Part shown: one piece after another, positions 25,175 to 33,910 of the stretch | Layout: every line of letters begins with the position of its first letter | Numbering within the stretch: the first letter of the stretch is position 1 | DNA from: Sphingobacteriales bacterium 50-39 | Lineage (GTDB): Bacteria > Bacteroidota > Bacteroidia > Chitinophagales > Chitinophagaceae | Direction: 5' to 3' | DNA: 64,000 bases | Assembly: GCA_001898505.1 (NCBI GenBank) | Contig: MKTZ01000016.1 | Span: 426,387 to 490,386 of the forward strand | The notes under the pieces: generated by a model | What the model was told of the DNA's origin: nothing | What the model saw: only the letters and a program-made list of their open reading frames with translations | Databases searched by the model: none | Made by a program: the position numbers and the translations under genes

Positions 25175-26467
25175 ATGTTCGTATTCCGGTTTTTATCGAA
25201 CAATAGCAGGGGCTCGGTCCAGAAAAAGGAACGGGGACATTTCTTTGGGTCTGATAGAGGCAATGCCCCTTTCTTCAACACCTCGAAAACCAACCTGTCC
25301 GTGCAGAAGGACGATCTGACATCGCCGGCCAAAACAGACGAGGAGGTATTCGACTATACAAAGAAGATAAATGACAGCAAAAAGCAGGTACAGGGCACGG
25401 AAGATGGGAAAAAATTCGCCAGAGAAGCCATCCGGCGTTGGAAAGCCGGGGAGCCGGCCGCAATACTTACTTATGAAGCGAAGATGAATGTGATCAGAGA
25501 ACTGTTGACCGACAAGCTTCCGGTGGGCGATCAGTCGCTGATCCTTGACGTTATCGAACAGTCGGAAGTGGTCTATGTGAATCGGTTTATAAAGGAATCG
25601 GAAATAAATAGCGGGATATCCTCCTGGTTTGACGAAGCAAATAAGCAGCGATATCAGGCAATAAAGACCGGGCGGGCAAAAGAGAAGGATACTAGCGGGG
25701 AGTCGTTCCTGGCTGCGAATATCAGAGACCTTGTTGACGAAGCCCATGCAAATGCTCTCCTGGCAAAGGGAGCGGCCGGCCGTCATGAATGTATCGGGAC
25801 GGTACGGAATATTTCTATAGCAAATTTGTACAAACATTTGCCTGACAACGAGCAAAAAAGAATAAAAAAACTGGTTGACAAGGAATGTGCAGCGCAAAAT
25901 ACTATGAAGGATGCGATGACGGGACTGGAAAAGGCAAAATTTGCTGAGAAGGCGGGTACAGCAAAATTTAAGAAGAAAAAGCAGGAAGTGGATCTGAAAC
26001 TGGATGGAGGGAAAAAAGACGTAAAATACACCGCTGAGGGATATCCTGATACCTTGAAGGACAGTGTTTGGAGCCTTGTGGATACTAATACTAAAGGAAA
26101 AGAGGGATGGCATGCATTCGGCCTGGGTATTATGGATAGCTTTCACAGTGTTGTACTCCTTGTCAATGTTCGGCCAGGAGGTCCATTCTTATATTTTGTC
26201 GATCAAAACGACCGATCTGGTTCGGCGTCTCCGACCATACCGGGAAGGCTTGCGTCGACCATTCCCGGAACCCAGCAATTCTCTCCGGGGGGCTTGGATG
26301 CCTATCTCGAGTATTATGCGCACATAAATTTCGGGATTTATATTCAGGATCTCATTGATGCAAAAGAAAATGCGGGTAAGAAAGTACAGGAGTCGGACAT
26401 CTCCAAGATGGAACCAAATACACAAATGGATTTGTGGCATTTCACAAAGAACAAGGCAAAAGAGTAA
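25175..26467 (+). CDS. Candidate eCIS cargo with possible Cys-His-Asp catalytic centre
   Basis: 430 aa. The N-terminus repeats the cargo leader: FF at 23-24, FF at 33-34, then LSVQK. Residues 55-200 are helical and charged. The C-terminal half has a Cys at a likely helix start (HECIGTV, C206), a lysine-rich helical spacer (215-285), then GWHAFGLGIMDSFHSVVLLV with His 324 at the head of a beta strand and FVDQND with Asp 343. Cys, then His on a strand, then Asp/Asn is the order in papain-like and NlpC-like hydrolases. I cannot name a family; the enzyme call is inference from spacing. It lies 10 bp after the candidate immunity gene. Confidence 0.75.
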   Translation: MFVFRFLSNNSRGSVQKKERGHFFGSDRGNAPFFNTSKTNLSVQKDDLTSPAKTDEEVFDYTKKINDSKKQVQGTEDGKKFAREAIRRWKAGEPAAILTYEAKMNVIRELLTDKLPVGDQSLILDVIEQSEVVYVNRFIKESEINSGISSWFDEANKQRYQAIKTGRAKEKDTSGESFLAANIRDLVDEAHANALLAKGAAGRHECIGTVRNISIANLYKHLPDNEQKRIKKLVDKECAAQNTMKDAMTGLEKAKFAEKAGTAKFKKKKQEVDLKLDGGKKDVKYTAEGYPDTLKDSVWSLVDTNTKGKEGWHAFGLGIMDSFHSVVLLVNVRPGGPFLYFVDQNDRSGSASPTIPGRLASTIPGTQQFSPGGLDAYLEYYAHINFGIYIQDLIDAKENAGKKVQESDISKMEPNTQMDLWHFTKNKAKE

Positions 26468-26489
26468 GATACTAATAAAGCATAAGCCC

Positions 26490-27284
26490 ATGCCCATCAT
26501 TTCTATCGCCATCCAAAAAGGAGGCTCCGGCAAGACCACCACTACCCTTAATCTCGCCGCCGCGCTCCAACGTCAGGGAAAAAATGTACTCTTGTTCGAT
26601 GCCGACCCACAGGCAAGCCTGTCGGAAGCCCTGGGTGTGCGGGACGAACCCGAAAACAACCTCTTCACCGAACTGACCCGCGAGATAAAGGGCCAGGGAG
26701 GCGATCTTCAACGCGTGATCATCCCGACAAAGTCCGGCCTACCCCTGATCCCCTCCTCCATCGAGCTCGCTGGCGCCGAACTCGAACTGGTAAGCGTATA
26801 CGGCCGGGAACAGGTCTTCACCTGGATGCTGGATAAGCTCGCCGGTAAATATGACTTCATCCTGATCGACTGCCCGCCGGCGATTGGCATGCTCACCGTC
26901 AACGCCCTCGTTGCCAGCGATTTCATTCTCATGCCCTTGCAGGCCGAGTTCCTGCCCTTGAAAGGATTGCGTAGCTTTATGCATCATTTCAACGCCGTCC
27001 ACAAACTCAACCGCAAGCTGGAGATTCTTGGCTTCGTATTGACCCGATACGATCAACGCAAGATCATGAATCGCGAGATCTTCCAGTTGCTCGAACAGGA
27101 GTTTGGCGAAAAGATGTTCCAAACGCGTATCCGGAGCAGCATCCAACTGGCCAAGGCGCAACAGGAAGGAACCGATATTTTCCACTACGATCCGCATTCC
27201 CATGGAGCCGACGATTATGCGGCCCTCGCCGCCGAATTACTCACCAGATTGGAAGCAGTCACCGCAGCTCAAGCCGCCGTATAG
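26490..27284 (+). CDS. ParA/MinD-type ATPase inside the eCIS cluster
   Basis: 264 aa from the ATG at 26490; the frame is open further upstream but that part overlaps the preceding cargo gene. The deviant Walker A KGGSGKTTTT is at residues 9-18, LFDADPQAS is the A' motif, and DFILIDCPPAIG is Walker B. These ATPases dimerise on ATP and form gradients on DNA or membrane to position plasmids, carboxysomes, chemoreceptor arrays or division proteins. No ParB, parS-like repeat or adaptor gene is next to it. Placement between cargo genes and the AAA+ gene suggests a role in placing particles or cargo (inference). Confidence 0.93.
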   Translation: MPIISIAIQKGGSGKTTTTLNLAAALQRQGKNVLLFDADPQASLSEALGVRDEPENNLFTELTREIKGQGGDLQRVIIPTKSGLPLIPSSIELAGAELELVSVYGREQVFTWMLDKLAGKYDFILIDCPPAIGMLTVNALVASDFILMPLQAEFLPLKGLRSFMHHFNAVHKLNRKLEILGFVLTRYDQRKIMNREIFQLLEQEFGEKMFQTRIRSSIQLAKAQQEGTDIFHYDPHSHGADDYAALAAELLTRLEAVTAAQAAV

Positions 27285-27305
27285 TAAACATTAAAAACAC
27301 AAGCC

Positions 27306-28439
27306 ATGTCTTACAGAGCCAGGGTGTATCGTAAAAGAAATCCGTCATCACCGGAGGAGACGAAGGAAAAACCCTTTTTCTCCAGCCGGCGGGAGCACCG
27401 TTTGCCCGGAACCCGCGGTGGATTTTTTCAAGCGAAACTGGAGGTAAATGCCCCCGGCGACAAGCACGAACAAGAAGCCGACGCGGTGGCCCGTAGCGTC
27501 GTGAACGAACCTGACAAGGAAAAAAATAAGGTGCAACGCCGGGAGATCACCGCCATCCAGCGGCTGGCAACTCCGGAGGAAGACGAAAAACTGGGCACCA
27601 ATGACGCCAGAATGCGCCGGGACCGGGATATCCAGAAAAAACCCGAATCCACCGGGACATCCGCCAGCCCGGCCGCCAGTTCGAAGATCGAAGGTTCCAG
27701 TGGCAAAGGAAAGCCCCTCCCGGCGAAAACCCTTCGCGAAATGAACTCCTCCTTCGGTGTCGATTTCAGCACCGTCCACATTCACGATAACAACGAGTCC
27801 GCGGACCTGAACAAAGAGCTCCACGCGCAGGCATTTACCCATGGCGAGGATATTTATTTCAATGAAGGAAAGTTCGATCCGGACAGCCACGCGGGAAAGT
27901 TCCTGCTTGCCCACGAATTGACCCATGTTATCCAGCAGTCCGATAAGCCGAAGCTACAACGGGACGCCGACCCATCTACGGATCAGGCGAACGATGCGGT
28001 CTTGCGACAGATGGCTCAACGCCCCGTTCTTGCCCTCCGGAAATGGCAGACCCTGGGGCAATCGGACCAGGACAAGATAAAGTACAATATGATCCTTATG
28101 TACGGCCCTCCTTATACCAGTGAGTTCCTTTTATATGCCCAGGGGACCAAAACCCCTAAACTCGGCCCGCCGGGCGTGCTAAAAGGATTCGGTTTTACGC
28201 CGAAATATATGTATGAACACGGATTTCGAAATGCCTATGGCGATCTATGGGTCCACCCTTCCGGCGAGGAGATCACCCTTCTGCCGCCAAACCAGCAGCC
28301 CCAGCAGGATTGTACCAACAACTGCCTGACGGACTCGGACGATGAGGATGGATGCAGGGCTTGTTGCGCAGATAAATTCCCGGAGGAGGGTTCCGATTGC
28401 CGCAAGACCTGCGACGCCAGTTGTAATGACAAGTTATAA
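27306..28439 (+). CDS. Second DUF4157 protein, with Cys-rich tail
   Basis: 377 aa. Leader with FF at 24-25 and 40-41, directly followed by QAKLEVN and a KHEQEADAVA segment, the usual lead-in of DUF4157 proteins. The DUF4157 domain (about 137-212) ends in LLAHELTHVIQQ with HELTH at 203-207, a zincin-type motif. Residues 225-325 form a compact domain of unknown type. The last ~45 residues hold eight Cys in close spacing (DCTNNC, GCRACC, CRKTCDASC). It is separated from the ParA-like gene by 21 bp and from the AAA+ gene by 11 bp. It could be cargo or a loading/processing factor; a DUF4157 without an obvious toxin domain leaves this open. Confidence 0.85.
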   Translation: MSYRARVYRKRNPSSPEETKEKPFFSSRREHRLPGTRGGFFQAKLEVNAPGDKHEQEADAVARSVVNEPDKEKNKVQRREITAIQRLATPEEDEKLGTNDARMRRDRDIQKKPESTGTSASPAASSKIEGSSGKGKPLPAKTLREMNSSFGVDFSTVHIHDNNESADLNKELHAQAFTHGEDIYFNEGKFDPDSHAGKFLLAHELTHVIQQSDKPKLQRDADPSTDQANDAVLRQMAQRPVLALRKWQTLGQSDQDKIKYNMILMYGPPYTSEFLLYAQGTKTPKLGPPGVLKGFGFTPKYMYEHGFRNAYGDLWVHPSGEEITLLPPNQQPQQDCTNNCLTDSDDEDGCRACCADKFPEEGSDCRKTCDASCNDKL

Positions 28440-28450
28440 AACAACATTAT

Positions 28451-29857
28451 ATGGAGACCTCAACGGAATATAACAACCAGGGACATGCGAACCTATCACC
28501 GGAGTTCCAGTATCTCAGCGACCTCATCGCCTACCGTCTCGGTACAGCCGGAAGACCGCCATTCCGGCCGGTCAAAGATTGGTATCTGCCGCTAAAGAAA
28601 TTTCTCATCGATCATAAATTGGATAAGAATGAGGACATCGCGACATTACTGCTCGTAGCCCTGGCACCGCATGCCGTCCCGGAACTCTTCGATCGAACCA
28701 TCCAGGAAAAAATTAACGCCTCCGGCGACTTCCCCGAAATAGGCGGCGTCCGCGGCAAGAACTTCCGGGGGTTCCTTCCCACCGGCCAGACAGCCGTCTT
28801 TCTATTGGCCGGCGACGACTGGCGGCGCCGCGCCGAAGTAGAAAAGCTGTTCTGGTCCAACCAATTCCTCGCGGAAAAGAAGGTCCTTTGGCTCGAAGAA
28901 CTTCCCCAAGGCGAACCGGTGATGAGCGGTAAGATCATCGTGGCCCTCGATTATATCGACCTCTTCCTCTTCGGATCGGCCGCCCCACCCCATTTCAGCA
29001 CCTCCTTCCCGGCAAAGAAGATCACCACGGAACTTACTTCCGATGACATCATGATGAACAAAGAGGTCAAACGGCACTATAAGAACCTGAAAGAATGGCT
29101 CGAATACAACCCCGAACTGATGGATACCTGGGGCATGAAAAAGCGCCTCCGTCAGGGCTACCGGGTCCTTTTCTACGGTCCGCCGGGCACGGGTAAGACG
29201 TTGACGGCAAACGTGCTGGGAAACGAGACCGGCAAAGATGTATACAAGATCGATCTCTCCATGGTAGTCTCGAAATTCATCGGCGAGACGGAAAAGAATC
29301 TCGAACTCCTATTCGCCCGGGCCGAAGACAAGGACTGGATCCTTTTCTTCGACGAGGCAGACGCCATATTCGGGAAACGGACAAGCGTACGCGACGCCCA
29401 TGACAAATACGCCAACCAGGAAGTGTCTTACCTATTGCAGCGGATAGAGGACTTCAACGGACTGGTGATCCTGGCGACAAATATGAAGACCAATATCGAC
29501 GAGGCGTTCATCCGTCGCTTTAATGACATCGTCCGCTTCTCGATCCCTGCAGAGGACGAACGGAAAGAGATCTGGGAAAAATCGTTCCCCGACGACGCCG
29601 ACTATAATGATATACCCAACCAGGTCCGAAAGTATGAGCTCACGGGTGGGAACATCATCAACGTCGTCCAGTTCGCAGGTATCCAGGCGCTAAGGAGGAG
29701 GCATGAAATGATTGATCACAATGAGCAGATCATCGCATCCGGTTGTGGCGGCAAGCTCGAACCCGTGGATCCCAATAAAATAAAATTCTTTCTCGACGAC
29801 GTGGTCGAAGGCATCAAGCGCGAGATGATCAAGGAAGGCCGGCCGTTGATAACGTAA
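28451..29857 (+). CDS. AAA+ ATPase of eCIS (Afp15-like)
   Basis: 468 aa. An N-terminal eCIS-specific region (1-200) is followed by a classical AAA module: Walker A GPPGTGKT at 243-250, Walker B FFDEAD at 299-304, a sensor 1 region (VILATNMKTNID) and the arginine-finger region FIRRFNDIVRF. Members of this family are universal in eCIS loci. They are proposed to help sheath/tube assembly, cargo loading or disassembly in the producer; the exact step is not settled. This is the last gene of the + strand run; no terminator hairpin is obvious in the 107 bp that follow. Confidence 0.96.
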   Translation: METSTEYNNQGHANLSPEFQYLSDLIAYRLGTAGRPPFRPVKDWYLPLKKFLIDHKLDKNEDIATLLLVALAPHAVPELFDRTIQEKINASGDFPEIGGVRGKNFRGFLPTGQTAVFLLAGDDWRRRAEVEKLFWSNQFLAEKKVLWLEELPQGEPVMSGKIIVALDYIDLFLFGSAAPPHFSTSFPAKKITTELTSDDIMMNKEVKRHYKNLKEWLEYNPELMDTWGMKKRLRQGYRVLFYGPPGTGKTLTANVLGNETGKDVYKIDLSMVVSKFIGETEKNLELLFARAEDKDWILFFDEADAIFGKRTSVRDAHDKYANQEVSYLLQRIEDFNGLVILATNMKTNIDEAFIRRFNDIVRFSIPAEDERKEIWEKSFPDDADYNDIPNQVRKYELTGGNIINVVQFAGIQALRRRHEMIDHNEQIIASGCGGKLEPVDPNKIKFFLDDVVEGIKREMIKEGRPLIT

Positions 29858-29964
29858 GGATCAAGGTTGACTTTAGGACAAGATCATATTTCATTGACCA
29901 ATATTGCCCGGCACAAAGTTTGTGACGCTGACGGAGATACCGGGGGAACTTATGCGCATGAGGA

Positions 29965-30435
29965 TCAGCCAAGCCTGGTTACCGCCAATATGACGACCGT
30001 CAGGAACAAAAAAAGCTGAATGGCATAAAAGGTACGCAGGTTGGCGATGGGTTGCCGGAGTTGTCGGTGGATTTGGCCATCCGGCGCACTAAGGATCTGC
30101 TTTATTTTTTGCTCCTGTCGGGCACCGAACAGGAAGCCATTCAAGGGTAACGTTGCAACTACTCCCATTTTGACCTGAAACCACAGCTGACCGTAGGCGT
30201 GGGTGAGAAGAAGGAGACCCACGCCGGAGGAGACTAATAGTATTCCGCCCAAAATCAGGAGGCCGGATAAACCCGACACCATTTTAAAGTCATGACTGAC
30301 TTCGTCTATGTTTCCGGTCATAGACTTCGCAAGCCTTTTAAAGGAGACGAAGCTTACGGCCGTCGTTCCAGCCATAAGGGTAAGACCTGCGAGATGGAAA
30401 ACCAGCAAAAGTTGTAGTAGTCGAAGAGAGTTCAT
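29965..30435 (-). CDS. Small integral membrane protein, unknown function
   Basis: 156 aa from the ATG at 30435 (an upstream Met at 30462 is possible but adds a hydrophilic Cys-Cys stretch). Four hydrophobic segments are visible: about 5-25 (LLQLLLVFHLAGLTLM), 56-78 (SGLLILGGILLVSSGVG), a weaker one near 90-105, and 132-152 (FYAIQLFLFLTVVILAV). It resembles the short four-helix proteins commonly annotated as DUF2269-like, but I am not sure of that. It converges on the end of the eCIS cluster and lies just downstream of a Crp-like regulator gene on the same strand. Confidence 0.75.
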   Translation of the reverse strand: MNSLRLLQLLLVFHLAGLTLMAGTTAVSFVSFKRLAKSMTGNIDEVSHDFKMVSGLSGLLILGGILLVSSGVGLLLLTHAYGQLWFQVKMGVVATLPLNGFLFGARQEQKIKQILSAPDGQIHRQLRQPIANLRTFYAIQLFLFLTVVILAVTRLG

Positions 30436-30503
30436 GATTGTTGTCGTTTTTTGACAACACAAAATTCCGCAAGCTCCAGGTCTTTTTCATGCACCCAGGT
30501 TAA

Positions 30504-31079
30504 TTATTTGCTGCTGGAAAGACGCTTTCGAATGCGGCTTAAGGATTGTGGCTTAACCCCTACATACGAAGCGATATAGTATTGGGGGATTCGCTGAACG
30601 ATAGCGGGATAATCAAGCAAAAACTTCTGGTAACGCACTTCGGGAGCATCGGTGTAAAAGGATGCTATCTGGGCAATGGCACTCACAAAAACGGTTTCAA
30701 TGGCCAAACGGCCAAATCGTTCCCCGAACTTAACTTCCTTATAGAACTGCTGTATGCCTTCGAAAGTGATCATCCATACCGAACAGTCTTCCAATGCCTG
30801 GATATTGATCGTGGAAGGCCCCTGTGGTAAGAAGCTCGTATAGACGCATACGAATTCGCCTTCCTTATTGAAATAATTGGTTTGCTCCTCGCCGTCCTTA
30901 TTTATGTAGTATCGTACCAGGCCGGATTCTATAAAGAAGATGTTGCGACATATTTCGCCCTCGGCGAGCAAGTGGTCTCCCTTTTTATATTTTTTTTGAT
31001 AAAACAGTCGCTGTGCTACCATTTCGTCCGCCGATGAAAAAGGGATGTACTTCCGGATTGTTTGAATAAGTAACTCCAA
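30504..31079 (-). CDS. Crp/Fnr-family transcriptional regulator
   Basis: 191 aa. A cyclic-nucleotide-binding fold covers about 10-125 (YKKGDHLLAEGEICRNIFFIESGLVRYY, a landmark spanning 31-60, then FNKEGEFV and LEDCSVWMITF). The remainder is a helical linker and a compact C-terminal helix-turn-helix ending in IASYVGVKPQSLSRIRKRL. This short Crp form is common in Bacteroidota, where the ligand is usually unknown. The arginine-containing phosphate cassette of true cAMP binders is not evident. It is followed on the same strand, 68 bp later, by the small membrane protein gene, a possible target. Confidence 0.92.
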   Translation of the reverse strand: MELLIQTIRKYIPFSSADEMVAQRLFYQKKYKKGDHLLAEGEICRNIFFIESGLVRYYINKDGEEQTNYFNKEGEFVCVYTSFLPQGPSTINIQALEDCSVWMITFEGIQQFYKEVKFGERFGRLAIETVFVSAIAQIASFYTDAPEVRYQKFLLDYPAIVQRIPQYYIASYVGVKPQSLSRIRKRLSSSK

Positions 31080-31202
31080 GTCTGCAAATTAAGGAATGTC
31101 TGGTAGATCAGGAAATAGGCTTTTATGCATGCAACGGCTATTGCGCCTAAAATCGCACGATCACACGTACACGCCAGGCTTTTTATTATTTTCAGCGCGA
31201 AA

Positions 31203-31631
31203 TTAAAACAGGTCTGCGATATCCTCCGTATATTTAAAATTGCTAATCGTCCAGTAGCTGCCATTGTTATATAAAATAAAGACGAGTTTTAGAAAGTACT
31301 TTTCGTACTTAACTAAATAGACCAGTCTGATCAATGAATTTTTAACGTCTTTTTCCGATATTTCTTCGTATGACAAAGCCTTACCGTAGTAAGAATTAAT
31401 ACTGGTCATTTGTTCCTTTACTTTCTTTACTAATGTATCGATCTTGTAGTCTTCTATGGCCGAATATGATCTTAAATTCCGGAAAGCATTTTCATATTTA
31501 CTGGCTTTAAATGCATCCATAAAACGCATACAAGCAGCGAAAATTTCCTGTTTGCTCTGAGGGTGGTATTGTTGTCCAAAAGAGAATTTCGAGGCGGATA
31601 TTATCACCAAAAACAGAAATATCTTTTGCAT
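31203..31631 (-). CDS. Small secreted hypothetical protein
   Basis: 142 aa with a clear signal peptide (MQKIFLFLVIISASKFSFG, cleavage probably after FG, before QQ). The mature part is mostly alpha/beta, with FMDAFKASKYENAF and a C-terminal strand NGSYWTISNFKY, a layout resembling the NTF2/DUF4878-like cone folds. No lipobox and no catalytic motif. Function not recognised. It is divergent from the NfeD gene; the 183-bp gap between them contains a short GC hairpin with a T run (about 31728-31746) but no clear promoter. Confidence 0.75.
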   Translation of the reverse strand: MQKIFLFLVIISASKFSFGQQYHPQSKQEIFAACMRFMDAFKASKYENAFRNLRSYSAIEDYKIDTLVKKVKEQMTSINSYYGKALSYEEISEKDVKNSLIRLVYLVKYEKYFLKLVFILYNNGSYWTISNFKYTEDIADLF

Positions 31632-31814
31632 GGCCGGCGGGGTTTATTGGGTTTATAGCATAAATATATATAATCAAAAAAATAAAGGCAAGCCCTGATC
31701 CGGGGCAGAAAAAATATGGCTGACGCTGGCAGCAGCCTGCCTTTTTCCAGTTATAGCAAAATTCAGTAACTTACAGAAGGCCCCATTCTCTTACGGAGCC
31801 CAAGGAGGTACTAC

Positions 31815-33095
31815 ATGAACCGCAGGCTGATATTTTCCTCCCTATGTTGCTTCCTGCCGCTGGCGTCGCTCGCACAGCCTATAATTGCCTTAAGGATCAA
31901 CGGTACCATCAACCCCGTAGTGGCGGACTATATCCACCGAGGTATTGAAAAGGCCCGTAGCGAAAGGGCCGAATGCCTTCTGATCGAATTGAATACACCC
32001 GGAGGGTTATTGAAATCTACCCGAGTCATCGTGGGTGACCTGCTTGCCAGTCCTGTGCCGGTAGTGGTATTTGTATCTCCTGCCGGGGCGCAGGCGGGTT
32101 CGGCCGGGGTTTTTATTACACTATCCGCGGACATCGCAGCCATGGCGCCGGGGACCAACCTGGGGGCAGCTCATCCTGTCGGCGGGCAGGAACAGCCGGA
32201 TTCGATCATGAATGAAAAAATAACGAATGATGCAGCAGCCTTTATCCGGAGCATTGCGGCAAAGCGGCATCGCGATATCCAATGGGCCGAGACCGCTGTA
32301 CGTAATAGTGTGTCGGTGTCCGAGAACGAGGCGTTGACGACGAAAGTGATCGATCTGATAGCCCGTAACAGGGACGATCTGCTGCAAAAGATAGACGGCA
32401 GACGCATTGAATTGGAGAGTGGGGACCGGACATTACATACCCGGGGCGCTCCTCTCATTTTTCTGGAGATGGGGTTTGTCGAAAAGATACTGAACATTAT
32501 CAGCGACCCTACCGTTGCCTATATTCTGATGATGTTAGGGATATACGGATTATTGTTTGAGCTATACAATCCGGGTTCGATCTTCCCGGGCATCGTAGGC
32601 GTGATCTCCCTGGTGCTGGCCTTTTATTCTTTTCATATGCTGCCGGTGAATTACGCGGGGCTTTCGCTCATCGTTTTCGGCATTATCCTTTTCCTGTTGG
32701 AAATAAAGATAGTAAGCCATGGGTTGTTAGGCATAGGCGGCGCTGTTTCGCTTTTGATGGGATCGCTGATGCTGATCCACACGAGCTCGACCCTTGAATT
32801 CGTACGGATATCCCGGGCTGTCATCTTTGCTTCCGTTGCCTTGTCTGCCTTTTTTTTCCTGGGAGTAATTGCTATGGGGTTGAAAGCACAGCGCCTGAAG
32901 CCTGTCACCGGTGCGGAGGGGATAATAGGCGCCACTGGCATCACGCTCGAAACGCTGGCTCCGGCGGGAACCGTCCAGGTGCGTGGAGAGATCTGGCGGG
33001 CGACCACGATGGAAGGTGATATCACGAAAGGAGAGAAAGTGGAGGTGGTAGGTCTGGACAACCTCACCCTACGGGTCCGGTCAATAACAATGTAA
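31815..33095 (+). CDS. NfeD-family membrane serine protease (ClpP-class)
   Basis: 426 aa, the long NfeD form. Signal peptide 1-20, then a ClpP/SppA-like protease domain to about 220 with the nucleophile Ser 96 in AQAGSAGVF and the partner Lys 135 in NEKITNDA, matching the Ser/Lys dyad of the archaeal 1510-N protease. Four to five transmembrane helices (about 230-360: [60 protein letters not shown]) lead to the C-terminal soluble NfeD OB-fold (about 370-426). Characterised relatives cleave the C-terminus of stomatin-type proteins, and such a gene follows 14 bp downstream. Confidence 0.95.
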   Translation: MNRRLIFSSLCCFLPLASLAQPIIALRINGTINPVVADYIHRGIEKARSERAECLLIELNTPGGLLKSTRVIVGDLLASPVPVVVFVSPAGAQAGSAGVFITLSADIAAMAPGTNLGAAHPVGGQEQPDSIMNEKITNDAAAFIRSIAAKRHRDIQWAETAVRNSVSVSENEALTTKVIDLIARNRDDLLQKIDGRRIELESGDRTLHTRGAPLIFLEMGFVEKILNIISDPTVAYILMMLGIYGLLFELYNPGSIFPGIVGVISLVLAFYSFHMLPVNYAGLSLIVFGIILFLLEIKIVSHGLLGIGGAVSLLMGSLMLIHTSSTLEFVRISRAVIFASVALSAFFFLGVIAMGLKAQRLKPVTGAEGIIGATGITLETLAPAGTVQVRGEIWRATTMEGDITKGEKVEVVGLDNLTLRVRSITM

Positions 33096-33109
33096 CTGAT
33101 AATTTGTTT

Positions 33110-33871
33110 ATGGAACAAGTTCCCGTCATAAGTATCGTCATTATCGTCTTTGCCCTGATAGTACTGGCGAACGCCATCCGCATCCTGCGTGAGTACGAAA
33201 GAGGCGTAGTTTTCCGGCTGGGCCGCCTGATGAATGTCCGCGGGCCCGGGCTGGTCATTCTGATCCCCATCATCGACAAGATGGTAAAAGTCAGTTTGCG
33301 CACATTGGTATTGGACGTCCCCCCCCAGGACGTCATCACGCAGGATAATGTTTCCATCAAGGTAAACGCCGTTGTCTACTTCCGGGTGATCCAGCCGCAA
33401 AAATCCATCGTGGAAGTAGAGAACTATCTCACTGCCACTTCCCAGCTTTCACAGACCACGCTCCGCAGTGTACTGGGACAGTCCGATCTCGACGACCTGC
33501 TCTCCCAGCGGGAGAAGATCAACCAGCGGTTGCAACAGATCATCGATGCGCATACCGAACCGTGGGGGATAAAAGTATCCAATGTAGAAGTAAAGCAGAT
33601 CGACCTGCCCCAGGAAATGCAACGGGCGATGGCCAAGCAGGCGGAAGCCGAACGCGAACGCCGAAGTAAAGTGATTGCCGCCGAAGGCGAATTCCAGGCA
33701 TCGCAACGTCTGGCCGATGCGGCAAAAGTGCTGAGCGAACAGCCTAGCGCCCTTACCCTGCGGTATCTTCAAACCTTGCGTGAGATCGCGACGGAGAAGA
33801 ACTCCACAACTATTTTTCCCGTCCCTATCGACTTGCTGAAACCTTTCCTGGAAGGACGGAAGGAGCAGTAA
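33110..33871 (+). CDS. Slipin/stomatin SPFH membrane protein
   Basis: 253 aa from the ATG at 33110. An N-terminal hydrophobic hairpin ([18 protein letters not shown], about 6-23) is followed by the band 7/SPFH domain ([41 protein letters not shown]) and the charged coiled-coil [18 protein letters not shown] typical of stomatins, which drives oligomer rings in the membrane. Paired with the NfeD protease gene upstream in a two-gene operon that is conserved across bacteria and archaea. Likely role: organisation of membrane microdomains and membrane-protein quality control. Confidence 0.96.
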   Translation: MEQVPVISIVIIVFALIVLANAIRILREYERGVVFRLGRLMNVRGPGLVILIPIIDKMVKVSLRTLVLDVPPQDVITQDNVSIKVNAVVYFRVIQPQKSIVEVENYLTATSQLSQTTLRSVLGQSDLDDLLSQREKINQRLQQIIDAHTEPWGIKVSNVEVKQIDLPQEMQRAMAKQAEAERERRSKVIAAEGEFQASQRLADAAKVLSEQPSALTLRYLQTLREIATEKNSTTIFPVPIDLLKPFLEGRKEQ

Positions 33872-33910
33872 ACGGGCAATGCGTTAAGTTGCAAGGCAAT
33901 TCCAGGGTGA

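Noticed and set aside
29912-29924. Palindrome cacaaagtttgtg between convergent genes
   Set aside because: Stem of 6 bp with a 1-nt loop, AT-rich and without a T run, so it is no terminator and there is no evidence of an operator.
31728-31746. GGCAG-CAGC-CTGCC followed by TTTTT, on the + strand
   Set aside because: Resembles a terminator, but lies upstream of the NfeD gene with no gene before it on this strand; stem of 5 bp is weak.
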